In this document: one piece after another, positions 1-7,969 of the stretch
How the letters are laid out: the number at the start of each line of letters is the position of its first letter
Numbering within the stretch: position 1 is the stretch's first letter
Assembly: GCA_023428245.1 (NCBI GenBank)
Contig: JAEYYX010000121.1
Location: forward strand, 42,386 to 106,385
Direction of reading: 5' to 3'
From: Pseudomonadota bacterium
GTDB lineage: Bacteria; Myxococcota_A; Polyangia; Polyangiales; Polyangiaceae
Length of the DNA: 64,000 bases
Position numbers and translations under genes: made by a program
The notes under the pieces: model-generated
The model's database searches: none
What the model was told of the DNA's origin: nothing
What the model saw: only the letters and a program-made list of their open reading frames with translations

Positions 1-836
1 CTTTTGATTCAGGAGGCCTCTGCATCAAACCCATGCAGGGTATGGCCGACATGAAGAGTGACATGGCCGGCGGTGCCGCGGTCCTCGGCATGATGAGCGT
101 GATCGCCGACCTTGCTCCATCTTTGACGGTGCATGGCATCATCGGCCTCGCTGAGAACATGCCCGATGGCGATGCCTATCGTCCGGCTGATGTGATCTTT
201 TCCCTCTCAGGCAAGGGAGTCGAGATCATCAACACCGACGCAGAGGGACGGCTGGTCCTCGCCGACGCCCTCACCTACGCAGCCCGTTTGAACCCAGACT
301 TCATGGTGGACGCCGCCACTCTCACCGGCGCTACGCTGATCTCGCTCGGTCCGCCCTACTCCGCATTCTTCACGGGCAGCGAAGCCCTCGCCCAGGCCAT
401 GATCGAGAGCGCGGGGCGCGCTGGCGAGAGTTTCTGGCGCATGCCGCTCATTGAAGAGCTCGCTGCCGAGCTCAAGAGTGACCTCACCGATCTCCAACAC
501 ACCGGACAGCGTTACGGCGGCGCCATCAGCGCAGCCCTGTTCCTCAGGGAGTTCACGGAAGGCCGCCCCTGGATCCACGCAGACGTGCCCGGACCAACCT
601 TCCGCGACCGCGCGAGCGGCCTCCATCCGAAAGGCGGAACCGGACATGCCGTCCTGACCTTCCTCGAGCTCATCCACAAGCACGCCTCCCAGCCCATCGT
701 CACTCCCAGCGAGGCGCCCTCCGAGCCCAAGAAGAGCGCACCCAAGAAGCGCGGAGCGACCTCCGCGAAGAGCGGAAAGACCAGCCCGCGCCGCGCCCGA
801 AGCCAAGAGGCTGCGAAGGGTCGCGCACGAAGCTGA
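1..836 (+). CDS. pepA: Leucyl aminopeptidase (M17 family), C-terminal part
   Basis: Two-metal cytosolic exopeptidase that removes N-terminal residues from peptides. The frame is already open at base 3, so the N-terminal domain lies outside the window and about 277 residues remain. The visible part starts at the metal-binding FDSGG and CIKP motifs, followed by the MADMKSDM segment that carries another metal-ligand aspartate. The family signature NTDAEGR is at bases 231-251. The catalytic domain is complete to its end. It is followed by about 45 residues rich in Lys, Arg, Ala and Ser that are not part of the usual M17 fold. The gene converges on the next gene with a 28-base gap. The family call is certain; the function of the basic tail is unknown. 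Confidence 0.96.
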   Translation, partial: FDSGGLCIKPMQGMADMKSDMAGGAAVLGMMSVIADLAPSLTVHGIIGLAENMPDGDAYRPADVIFSLSGKGVEIINTDAEGRLVLADALTYAARLNPDFMVDAATLTGATLISLGPPYSAFFTGSEALAQAMIESAGRAGESFWRMPLIEELAAELKSDLTDLQHTGQRYGGAISAALFLREFTEGRPWIHADVPGPTFRDRASGLHPKGGTGHAVLTFLELIHKHASQPIVTPSEAPSEPKKSAPKKRGATSAKSGKTSPRRARSQEAAKGRARS

Positions 837-864
837 GCCGCGCACAAGATTACTCGAGAGCGCA

Positions 865-3800
865 CTAACGGCGCCTAAGAGAGCCTGACTCAACCTGAGA
901 CTGTGCCTTGCCGCTTTCGAGCAGGCGGGCCAGCTCGGGATCGGACGGCGACTTGTCGCGGATCATTTCCGCGACCCGTTTCTGGAAAGCCCAGGAGCGC
1001 CGCTCGGAAAGAGCGCGGCGAAGCCAAGCTCGGCTCTCGGCGTCTCCCTCCTCGACAATCCGCCGCGCCGCCCGCGTCGCGAGCTCAAGCGATGGGTCGG
1101 ACAGCATTTCTTGAAGGGCTTTCCGCGCGACGGGAAGCTCGGATGTCGGAAACGGAAGGGCATCGAGCGCAGCGCTGCGAAGGCTCGCCTTCGGGCTCAT
1201 CGTGAGCGGTTCGAGCTCGGCTTTGAGCTCGTGGGCCAGTCTTCTCTTGAGCTCGTCAGGCCACCCAGAATACCCTTCGAATTTTCGCGAAAGGCGGCGG
1301 AGCGCGACCTCGCGGAGGGGTGTGTCGTCTATGAGGCGCGCCCGGAGGACTGTCGCGAGCTCCCCGCGTACAAGCTCGAAGCCGCCTGCTGGAATCTCCG
1401 TCTGTCTCGAGACAAGCTCGAGGGCCCAGGCCTCGAGATCCATAGAACCGTCGCAGAGAGACTCGGGCAGCCAGGGTCCAAAGGGCTCACCTAGCGCTAC
1501 GCCGAGGGCTCTGTGAGCAGCTTTTTGAAGCAAGGCCTCGGAATCGACAGCGGCCCCTGCGATAGCCTTTCGCAGCTCGGCGCTGAGCATGGGAGCGCTC
1601 ACACTCTCTCCAGGAGACGCACTCGATCGCTCTCGCGCCTCCGCGAGCGCTCGCCCGACGAGATGAGCGGCGCGGACAAGAGGTACTTCGTCTCTCCCAT
1701 GAAACCCGCCTGTTGGCCCGAGCGCGAGGAATCGACTGGCGCGGCTGATGGCCGCGAGCGGGAGGGGAGAGCTCGAAGGGAGCGCTTCTCCGCGCGCCGC
1801 GAGGGCGAGCCAGGCGATCGTCTCCACAGCGGGCACATTGGACGAGCGGACTTGTAAGAGCGCGCGGGTTGTCCTTGGGTCGGAAGCTTTTGCGAGCCCG
1901 AGCGCGAGACTGATGCGCAGGCGCGGCGCGTAGCTCTCGCTCTCCTTCAAGACCTCGATGAGCGCCGAAAGCGCCTCTTCGTCTCCCGACGACCCAATAC
2001 GCTCGATCAGAGGACAGGTCACGTCGTGAGGCGCTCCCGAGAGCGCATAGTCGAGAAGGGAGCGCACGGACTCCGTCCCGCCCACGCGCGCTAAGATTCC
2101 AGCTGCACGAGCTCGCTCCTCGTCCGTGCCGCGCGCTAAGATCGTCAGAAGCGGCAGGCGCGCCCGCCCACGCACCACCTGCAGGTGGGCGAGCGTATTG
2201 CTTTCGGCCACAGCTTCCGGAGGAAAAAGCGACTCATAGAGCGCAAGGATGAGCGCCCGATATCCTGGGTGGTCGGGACGCGCTGCGAAGGCGCGCACAG
2301 CCTGTTCCTCGACAGCCAAGAGAATCTGCGTTGCGTCGGGACCGGCTTTTGTCCGGAGCAAGAGAAGCGCATCCGAGGCCGCTGCGAACTCTTCGGGAGA
2401 CTTCGAGACGCCAAGTACGTTCAGGTAAAGCTGGGCCGCCTCACGAACTCGCCCCTCCTGGAGCAGGAGCGCAGCCTTCTTGAGGAGAACCGCCGGACGG
2501 CGAGGCTCCAGTCGAAATGCCATCTCAACGCTCTCGAGCGCTTCCCGCGCCCGACCGAGGCCCTCAAGTGCCTCGGCTCGAAGCAGAAGAGCGCTCACAT
2601 CTCGCGGCGCAGCCCTGACGAGCCCCTCACTCGCCTCGAGCGCCTCGACCATCTTGCCTCGCAATAAGCTATTTTTCGCGACATCACGAAGCCTGAGCGT
2701 AGTGGCTTCGCTCTCCGGTGCGGGGGACGAGGCGAGCGCTCCTGCCCCGTCCCGCCCGCCCCCTCGCGACCGCGCCTTGCGCGCCTCGAGGCTCGGGTCG
2801 AAGGGAGATTTCCGTGCGAGCGCCGTAAGTACGCGATCAGCCTCCTCCCTCTGGCCGAGAGCCTCGAGAGCCTCGAGAAAAAGCTCCGCGCGGGCGCGGT
2901 CGGCGCGTCCGCTCTCGTATTGCTCGCGAAGCCGCTCGGTTTCGCCTTCGAGGGACTGCGCTCGACTCCAAAGGCGCACCACGTGCCGCGCCGCCTCCGC
3001 CCGCTCGTTCCCCCTGAGCTTGTCGTCGAGAGCCAGCTCGAGCCAAGCCGCGACGGCGAGAGCACGCCGCTCTGTCTCGAGGGGCCTCTCGAGAGTCATG
3101 GTCCGCGAGAGGGCCAGGGCCCGCGCGCGGAGAACCTTCGGGTCGCCCTGGGCTCGCGCCCGTGCTTGGTCGTGCGCGAGCAGACCTTCCTCGATGAGCT
3201 CGTGGTCGATGAGCACATCGGCGTAGCGACTGAGCGCGGGACCATCGGGATTCGGACCGCGCGCCTTGAGCCAAGCTTCGCGCGCTATGGCGCGGTCGCC
3301 GGCCAGGTATCTCCGACTGCCGAGCTCATAGAGGACTCCGCGGTCCTGTGTTTTTTGGAGCAGGGATTTCTCGAGGCGCTCGCAAGCCGGTCCATCCAAG
3401 GAACTCAAGCAAAGGTCCACGATCGACAGTTTTTCGTCAGCTCCACCCACCCTGGCGAGGGCGCGCTGAAATTCTTGTTCGAGCCGCTCGCGCTCACCGA
3501 GAGCTCCCATCAGCTCAAGGACTCGAACAGAAGCCAAAAGGTCTGAGGGACTCAGGCGCAGCACTGTCTGATGCGCTTCCCGCGCTCCGCGCAGATCTCC
3601 TGCGCGCTCGAGAAACTCCGCAAACCCTCGGGCGAGCTCGACATCTGCAGGAGCCAGCGCCGTCGCCCGCCGATGACAGACCAGTGCCTGCGAGGAAAGT
3701 CCGTCTGCTTCGAGGGCTCGTGCGAGATAGCCAAGAGTCGGAAGATCCGATTTCTCCGCACAATAAGTTTGTGCGAGTGCCTCGAGTTGGCGCTCCGAAC

Positions 3801-4767
3801 GAGCCCGCTCGATCTCAAGGCGCACTAACTCGCGCTCGATCTCAGGATCTGAAAGGCCGAGCGACCGCGCTCGCTCGAGTTCCACCCGCGCTCGCTGCGC
3901 TTCACCGAGCTCGAGCGAGATGGCCGCTAAGCGAAGCCTGAGGCGCGCCACGATCTCGGGCTCACCTACCTCCAGGAGTGCAGCTTCGTAGGCCGCTTCA
4001 GCCTGTTTGAAAGCTCCACGGTCTCGATAGCTGTCGCCCAGGGACCAGGCTTCTCTAGGTTCAGCGATAGTGAGCTCGCGCTGGTACCCCGCTGCGCCCG
4101 CGTCATCTCCTCCGGCAAGAGCGAGCTCCCTGAGCCTCGTCAGGAGCTCGACCCGCTCGGTGGGCCGCACGGTCGTCCGAGCGCCTTCGAGCAAGGAGCG
4201 AGCGGCCGCGGGGTCGAGATCAGCAAGGAGAACGTAGGCGTCGAGGCGCTCCGGCGCGCTCGCTTTCGCCTTCTCGAACCAGACTTGAGCGCTCTCCTTG
4301 TCACCTTTCATCCACTCAAGACGCCCAGAGAGGAGCTCCGCCGCGTACCTGCGATCGAGATCGGATCCGCGGAGATCACGCTCGAGACGTTCTGTGAGCT
4401 CTTTGAGAGTCGGGTCCTGGTCTCTCAGTGTCTCGACGAGCTTTTTCAGCACGACGGAATCACGGGGCCCCCGGAGCAAGGACGCGTAGAGTCCCTCCGG
4501 GAAAGTGTCTCGAACCCTCGCCCGGCGCGCCTCGCGAGCTTCGGCCTCCTTGGCCGCTTTCGCCCCGCTTGATTCGACCGCGCTCCCCGGAGCGCGCGCG
4601 CCCCCGCGCGGCGCGCTTTGCGCTGGGACCCCCGACGCCGAAGAGGGGCGCTTGCGTCCGGAAGGAGAAAATTGCGCATGCGCTTCCCCCCCGAGCGCGC
4701 CCCCACCCAGCACCAGGACGCACAGCGCCGTCTGGAGGAGAAGGGGGGTACATCGCACTCGGCACAC
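865..4767 (-). CDS. Secreted or periplasmic TPR/HEAT-repeat protein, 1300 aa
   Basis: Very large protein with an N-terminal signal peptide (hydrophobic core LLLQTALCVLVLGGGALGG, Ala-rich cleavage region near residue 31). After a Ser/Ala/Arg-rich segment, residues about 90-870 look like many tetratricopeptide-type helical pairs (recurring A-rich helices with Y/F and small residues). The last about 400 residues resemble HEAT-type repeats, for example GTDEERARAAGILARVGG and SSGDEEALSALIEVLKE. Such scaffolds bind other proteins; no catalytic motif is seen. The given start is GTG. A second GTG nine bases downstream (4758) has better spacing from a GAGG sequence. It is transcribed away from the flippase-like gene. 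The partner and role cannot be read from the sequence. Confidence 0.9.
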   Translation of the reverse strand: MCRVRCTPLLLQTALCVLVLGGGALGGEAHAQFSPSGRKRPSSASGVPAQSAPRGGARAPGSAVESSGAKAAKEAEAREARRARVRDTFPEGLYASLLRGPRDSVVLKKLVETLRDQDPTLKELTERLERDLRGSDLDRRYAAELLSGRLEWMKGDKESAQVWFEKAKASAPERLDAYVLLADLDPAAARSLLEGARTTVRPTERVELLTRLRELALAGGDDAGAAGYQRELTIAEPREAWSLGDSYRDRGAFKQAEAAYEAALLEVGEPEIVARLRLRLAAISLELGEAQRARVELERARSLGLSDPEIERELVRLEIERARSERQLEALAQTYCAEKSDLPTLGYLARALEADGLSSQALVCHRRATALAPADVELARGFAEFLERAGDLRGAREAHQTVLRLSPSDLLASVRVLELMGALGERERLEQEFQRALARVGGADEKLSIVDLCLSSLDGPACERLEKSLLQKTQDRGVLYELGSRRYLAGDRAIAREAWLKARGPNPDGPALSRYADVLIDHELIEEGLLAHDQARARAQGDPKVLRARALALSRTMTLERPLETERRALAVAAWLELALDDKLRGNERAEAARHVVRLWSRAQSLEGETERLREQYESGRADRARAELFLEALEALGQREEADRVLTALARKSPFDPSLEARKARSRGGGRDGAGALASSPAPESEATTLRLRDVAKNSLLRGKMVEALEASEGLVRAAPRDVSALLLRAEALEGLGRAREALESVEMAFRLEPRRPAVLLKKAALLLQEGRVREAAQLYLNVLGVSKSPEEFAAASDALLLLRTKAGPDATQILLAVEEQAVRAFAARPDHPGYRALILALYESLFPPEAVAESNTLAHLQVVRGRARLPLLTILARGTDEERARAAGILARVGGTESVRSLLDYALSGAPHDVTCPLIERIGSSGDEEALSALIEVLKESESYAPRLRISLALGLAKASDPRTTRALLQVRSSNVPAVETIAWLALAARGEALPSSSPLPLAAISRASRFLALGPTGGFHGRDEVPLVRAAHLVGRALAEARERSSASPGESVSAPMLSAELRKAIAGAAVDSEALLQKAAHRALGVALGEPFGPWLPESLCDGSMDLEAWALELVSRQTEIPAGGFELVRGELATVLRARLIDDTPLREVALRRLSRKFEGYSGWPDELKRRLAHELKAELEPLTMSPKASLRSAALDALPFPTSELPVARKALQEMLSDPSLELATRAARRIVEEGDAESRAWLRRALSERRSWAFQKRVAEMIRDKSPSDPELARLLESGKAQSQVESGSLRRR

Positions 4768-4884
4768 CTCGTCATCTTAGCGCGTGCCCAGAAAAGGCCG
4801 AGCCGAAAACCCGGGTTCATCGAGGGCCCCTTCTTGACTATAGCGTCCGCACCCTATGAGCCGCGCCTGCGAGAAACGAACCCC

Positions 4885-5829
4885 ATGAAGCGACCTGCTC
4901 TGGGCCGTGTGCTGCGGGGGCTCTTGTTTCTCGCGGCGCTCGCCTTCGTGCTCAAGACAGCCTACGGCCTTTCACAGGCCTGGGGCTCCCACGCAATCCA
5001 GGTCGACGGGACTTGGCTCGGCGTCGCGCTCGCTTTGAACTCGGCCGCTCTCTACGCCCAAGGCCTGGCCTTCTTGGCCATTCTTTCGAGTTGGCTCGGG
5101 CGGCCCCTCGACCGGAAACCGGCGCTCTCCGTCTTTTTCGCCTCCCAGCTCGCCCGCTACACACCCGGGAAGGTCGGCCTGCCGGGAGTCCGACTTGCCC
5201 ACGTCACGGCGCTCGGCGGTTCGAAGCAGCAGGTCCTCGTCGGAACCATCGTCGAAGTCCTCGTCTGGTTGTCGGTCGGAGGTCTGACTGGCGTTCTCTT
5301 CTTCGCAGCCTTCCCCTTCGTCTGGATCGCGCCGGGAACCACGCCTCAGTTCGTCCTCGTCGGCCTGTCGATTCTGCTTTCCGTCCTCGGATTCAAGCTG
5401 GCAGCGCTCAACTGGGCTTTGGTGCGCCGATTTGTCTCCCGCCTGATCCCGTCTTTTGTCCCGCGCCTCGACGGACCGAAAGATACGAGCCCGCTCGCTC
5501 CTCCTTCGAGCGTAGGTTGGTTCCTCGCTCATTGGGTGCTCACTATCGCTACCGGCGGCGCGCTCTGTCTCGCGATTCACGGGCCGGTCGCAGTCGCCAT
5601 CCCCGCGGGCACGACCCTCGTCCTCGCCATTGTCCTCGGCTTCCTTTCGCTCTTTGCGCCGGGAGGTGTAGGGATCCGTGAGGCAGTCCTCGCTACCTGC
5701 GCCGCTCCCCTTGTCGGCGCCAAAGAGGCCACCGTGCTCGGAATCCTGGCGCGGATCGTCTCGCTCGTCGCAGAAATTCTTCTTTGGGCCGGCAGCCGCA
5801 TCCTCGCCCGACGAGCTGCAGGTTCTTGA
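4885..5829 (+). CDS. Flippase-like / LPG-synthase-type transmembrane protein
   Basis: Integral membrane protein of 314 residues with about eight hydrophobic segments. It resembles the membrane part of lysylphosphatidylglycerol synthases (UPF0104 / DUF_flippase-like family). Typical features are an RYTPGKVGLPGVRL loop in the first half and a GFLSLFAPGGVGIREA segment near the C-terminus. The ATG at 4885 begins a normal membrane-protein N-terminus (MKRPALGRVLRGLLFL). The longer open frame upstream, to 4618, overlaps the divergent gene and looks non-coding. No soluble transferase domain follows, so lipid or lipid-linked substrate movement is more likely than aminoacyl transfer, but the substrate is unknown. 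Confidence 0.87.
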   Translation: MKRPALGRVLRGLLFLAALAFVLKTAYGLSQAWGSHAIQVDGTWLGVALALNSAALYAQGLAFLAILSSWLGRPLDRKPALSVFFASQLARYTPGKVGLPGVRLAHVTALGGSKQQVLVGTIVEVLVWLSVGGLTGVLFFAAFPFVWIAPGTTPQFVLVGLSILLSVLGFKLAALNWALVRRFVSRLIPSFVPRLDGPKDTSPLAPPSSVGWFLAHWVLTIATGGALCLAIHGPVAVAIPAGTTLVLAIVLGFLSLFAPGGVGIREAVLATCAAPLVGAKEATVLGILARIVSLVAEILLWAGSRILARRAAGS

Positions 5830-5847
5830 CCGAAATTCCCCGAAGGC

Positions 5848-6741
5848 TCAGTCTTTCTGTCCGGGTCCACTGCGACGGAAGAGCGCTCTGACAGCGCTCG
5901 TGACGAGAACAAGGAGCGAACCTACCGCCGCCCCCACTACAAGCGGATAAAGCGTCCCCAGCACAACCTGCGTTTCGGTCGCCGCTTCACCGAGCCGGGC
6001 CAGAAACGGAACGCCATGGGCCACGATCCCTCCCCCGACGAGGAACATGGCGATCGTCCCCGCAATCCCGAGCAGCTTCATGAGCGGAGCGGCCGAGCGC
6101 ACCAAACCGCGGCCGAACATCTGGCTCACGGCGGATTGCCTTTTGAGCAAGAGAAGCCCGAGGTCGTCGAGTTTGACGATTGCAAGCACGAGCCCATACA
6201 CGCCCACAGTCATGGCCAGGGCGATCGTGACCAGAGCCGCGATTTGTGAGCCGAGAGGATATTCGGTCATGGTGCCGAGAGCGATGACGATGATCTCGGC
6301 GGACAGGATAAAGTCCGTGCGAATCGCCCCGCGCACACGGGCCTTCTCGAAGGCTTCGGGATCGCTCTTTGCTAGCTCCTCCGCCGCATCGCTCTCCGGC
6401 GTATGATGAAAGATCTTCTCGGCGATCTTCTCGGCCCCTTCGTAGCAAAGGTAAGCGCCCCCGAGCATGAGCAAGATCACAACCAAAGGAGGATAGACCG
6501 CCGTGATCAAGATCGCAGCCGGAACCAAGATCGCCTTGTTGACCAATGAGCCTTGAGCCACTTTGAGGACCACGGGCAGCTCCCGATTCGCGGGAGCACC
6601 CGCCACCTGCTCTGCGTTCAAAGCTAGGTCGTCGCCGAGAACCCCTGCGGTCTTCTTGGCCGCGACTTTGGTCATCAGTGAGACGTCATCGAGCAGACTC
6701 GCGATGTCGTCGATCAGAGAAAGTAAGCTCGTCCCGGCCAT
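5848..6741 (-). CDS. DUF808 family inner-membrane protein (YedI-like)
   Basis: Membrane protein of 297 residues, close to the length of E. coli YedI. The family pattern is clear: an N-terminal MAGTSLLSLIDDIA helix, the conserved KKTAGVLGDDLALNA segment, a GGAYLCYEGAEK motif, and several hydrophobic helices after it (IRTDFILSAEIIVIALG and others). No enzymatic motif is visible and the biological role of the family is not established. It is convergent with the flippase-like gene, 18 bases between stops. The C-terminus is short and basic. Confidence 0.92.
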   Translation of the reverse strand: MAGTSLLSLIDDIASLLDDVSLMTKVAAKKTAGVLGDDLALNAEQVAGAPANRELPVVLKVAQGSLVNKAILVPAAILITAVYPPLVVILLMLGGAYLCYEGAEKIAEKIFHHTPESDAAEELAKSDPEAFEKARVRGAIRTDFILSAEIIVIALGTMTEYPLGSQIAALVTIALAMTVGVYGLVLAIVKLDDLGLLLLKRQSAVSQMFGRGLVRSAAPLMKLLGIAGTIAMFLVGGGIVAHGVPFLARLGEAATETQVVLGTLYPLVVGAAVGSLLVLVTSAVRALFRRSGPGQKD

Positions 6742-6861
6742 GCCCTGAGATTAGGACACATCTTGAGATTTCCAGACGTCACCGCTCGGTCCCCGGAAAC
6801 TAGGCCATGGCATGGAAGGAGAGATCGTATGGTCCGGGGGCAGCCGGACCTTGCCTAGGCC

Positions 6862-7887
6862 TTACGCGAGGGGGCGAGCGGTAGACTGCGCCTTCGGGGG
6901 CTCAAGTCGTTCGGGGGCGGCATTTGTGCCGATCACCGTGCGCACGTAGTAGGGCGGCTTGTTCTGTGACTCGTGATAGGTGCGCGACACGACGTCGGCC
7001 ACGAGCCCGAGCGAGAGCAGCTGCACGCCGACGACGATCAGGAGGATCCCTAGCAAGAGCAGCGGACGATTGCCGATGTCCTCGGCAAAAAACACCTTCT
7101 CGAAGACCAAAAAGAGGCAGACAAGGACCCCGAGGGTTCCGCTCACAATCCCCGCCAAGCCAAAGACCTGCATGGGGCGGACGAGATAGGTCTGCATGAA
7201 GCGCACGGTGATCAGGTCGAGGACGACTCGAATCGTGCGGCCGATTCCGTACTTGGTCGTGCCGAATTTCCGGGCCCGATGGTTCACAGGCAGCTCCACG
7301 ATGCGCACCCCGACCCAGTTCGCCACGGCTGGGATGAACCTGTGCATCTCACCGTACAGCCGGAGCTCCTTGGCGACCTCACGGGTCATCGCCTTCAGCG
7401 TACAGCCGTAGTCGTGGAGCGAGACCTTAGTGGTCGTACTGATCAAGCGATTCGCGATCATCGATGGCAGCTTTCGATTGATGAACGCGTCTTTCCGATC
7501 TTTCCGCCAGCCTGCGACGAGATCGAAGCCTTCTTCGATCTTTTGGAGCATCCGCGGAATGTCGGCCGGATCATTCTGCAGATCAGCGTCCATCAGGACC
7601 ACCCTTTGACCACGCGAGTAGTCGAGACCAGCCTGGAGAGCCGCTGTCTGCCCAAAGTTCCTCCGGAACGAGACCACAACGAGCTCGGGCGCACGACTCG
7701 CAATCTCGGTCAGCACCGCAAGGCTCCGATCCTTCGAACCATCGTCGACCAAAATGATCTCGTAAGGGATCCCGAGCGGTGCGATGGCTTCCGTCACCTC
7801 CCGAACGAAGTGCGGGAGGCTCTCCTCCTCGTTGTACACGGGAGCGATGACGGAGAGGGCGATGGGCGCGCCTACGGCGGTCGACAT
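6862..7887 (-). CDS. GT2 glycosyltransferase, polyprenyl-phosphate type (GtrB/DPM1-like)
   Basis: Family 2 glycosyltransferase of 341 residues. The cytoplasmic catalytic domain starts with LSVIAPVYNEEESLPHF, followed by ILVDDGSKDRS and the nucleotide-sugar/metal motif VLMDADLQNDP. The C-terminus carries two membrane helices, as in enzymes that transfer a sugar from a nucleotide donor to undecaprenyl phosphate. The ATG at 7887 was chosen because the upstream open frame is Arg/Ser-rich and non-conserved. It lies 82 bases downstream of the DUF2079 membrane protein on the same strand. A pathway in which this enzyme charges a lipid-linked sugar and the neighbour uses it is an inference. The donor sugar is not determinable. 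Confidence 0.92.
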   Translation of the reverse strand: MSTAVGAPIALSVIAPVYNEEESLPHFVREVTEAIAPLGIPYEIILVDDGSKDRSLAVLTEIASRAPELVVVSFRRNFGQTAALQAGLDYSRGQRVVLMDADLQNDPADIPRMLQKIEEGFDLVAGWRKDRKDAFINRKLPSMIANRLISTTTKVSLHDYGCTLKAMTREVAKELRLYGEMHRFIPAVANWVGVRIVELPVNHRARKFGTTKYGIGRTIRVVLDLITVRFMQTYLVRPMQVFGLAGIVSGTLGVLVCLFLVFEKVFFAEDIGNRPLLLLGILLIVVGVQLLSLGLVADVVSRTYHESQNKPPYYVRTVIGTNAAPERLEPPKAQSTARPLA

Positions 7888-7969
7888 TGGGGCCTTTTTC
7901 CCGGGATCTGTCGGGCTCGTCAAGCGCGCAAACACCCTCGAGACGCGACATGTTATCCCGCGCGGCTCA

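Noticed and set aside
4834..4860. Possible -35/-10 pair TTGACT and TATGAG before the flippase-like gene
   Set aside because: The spacing of 15 bases is short and promoters of this organism are not known; too weak to list as a feature.
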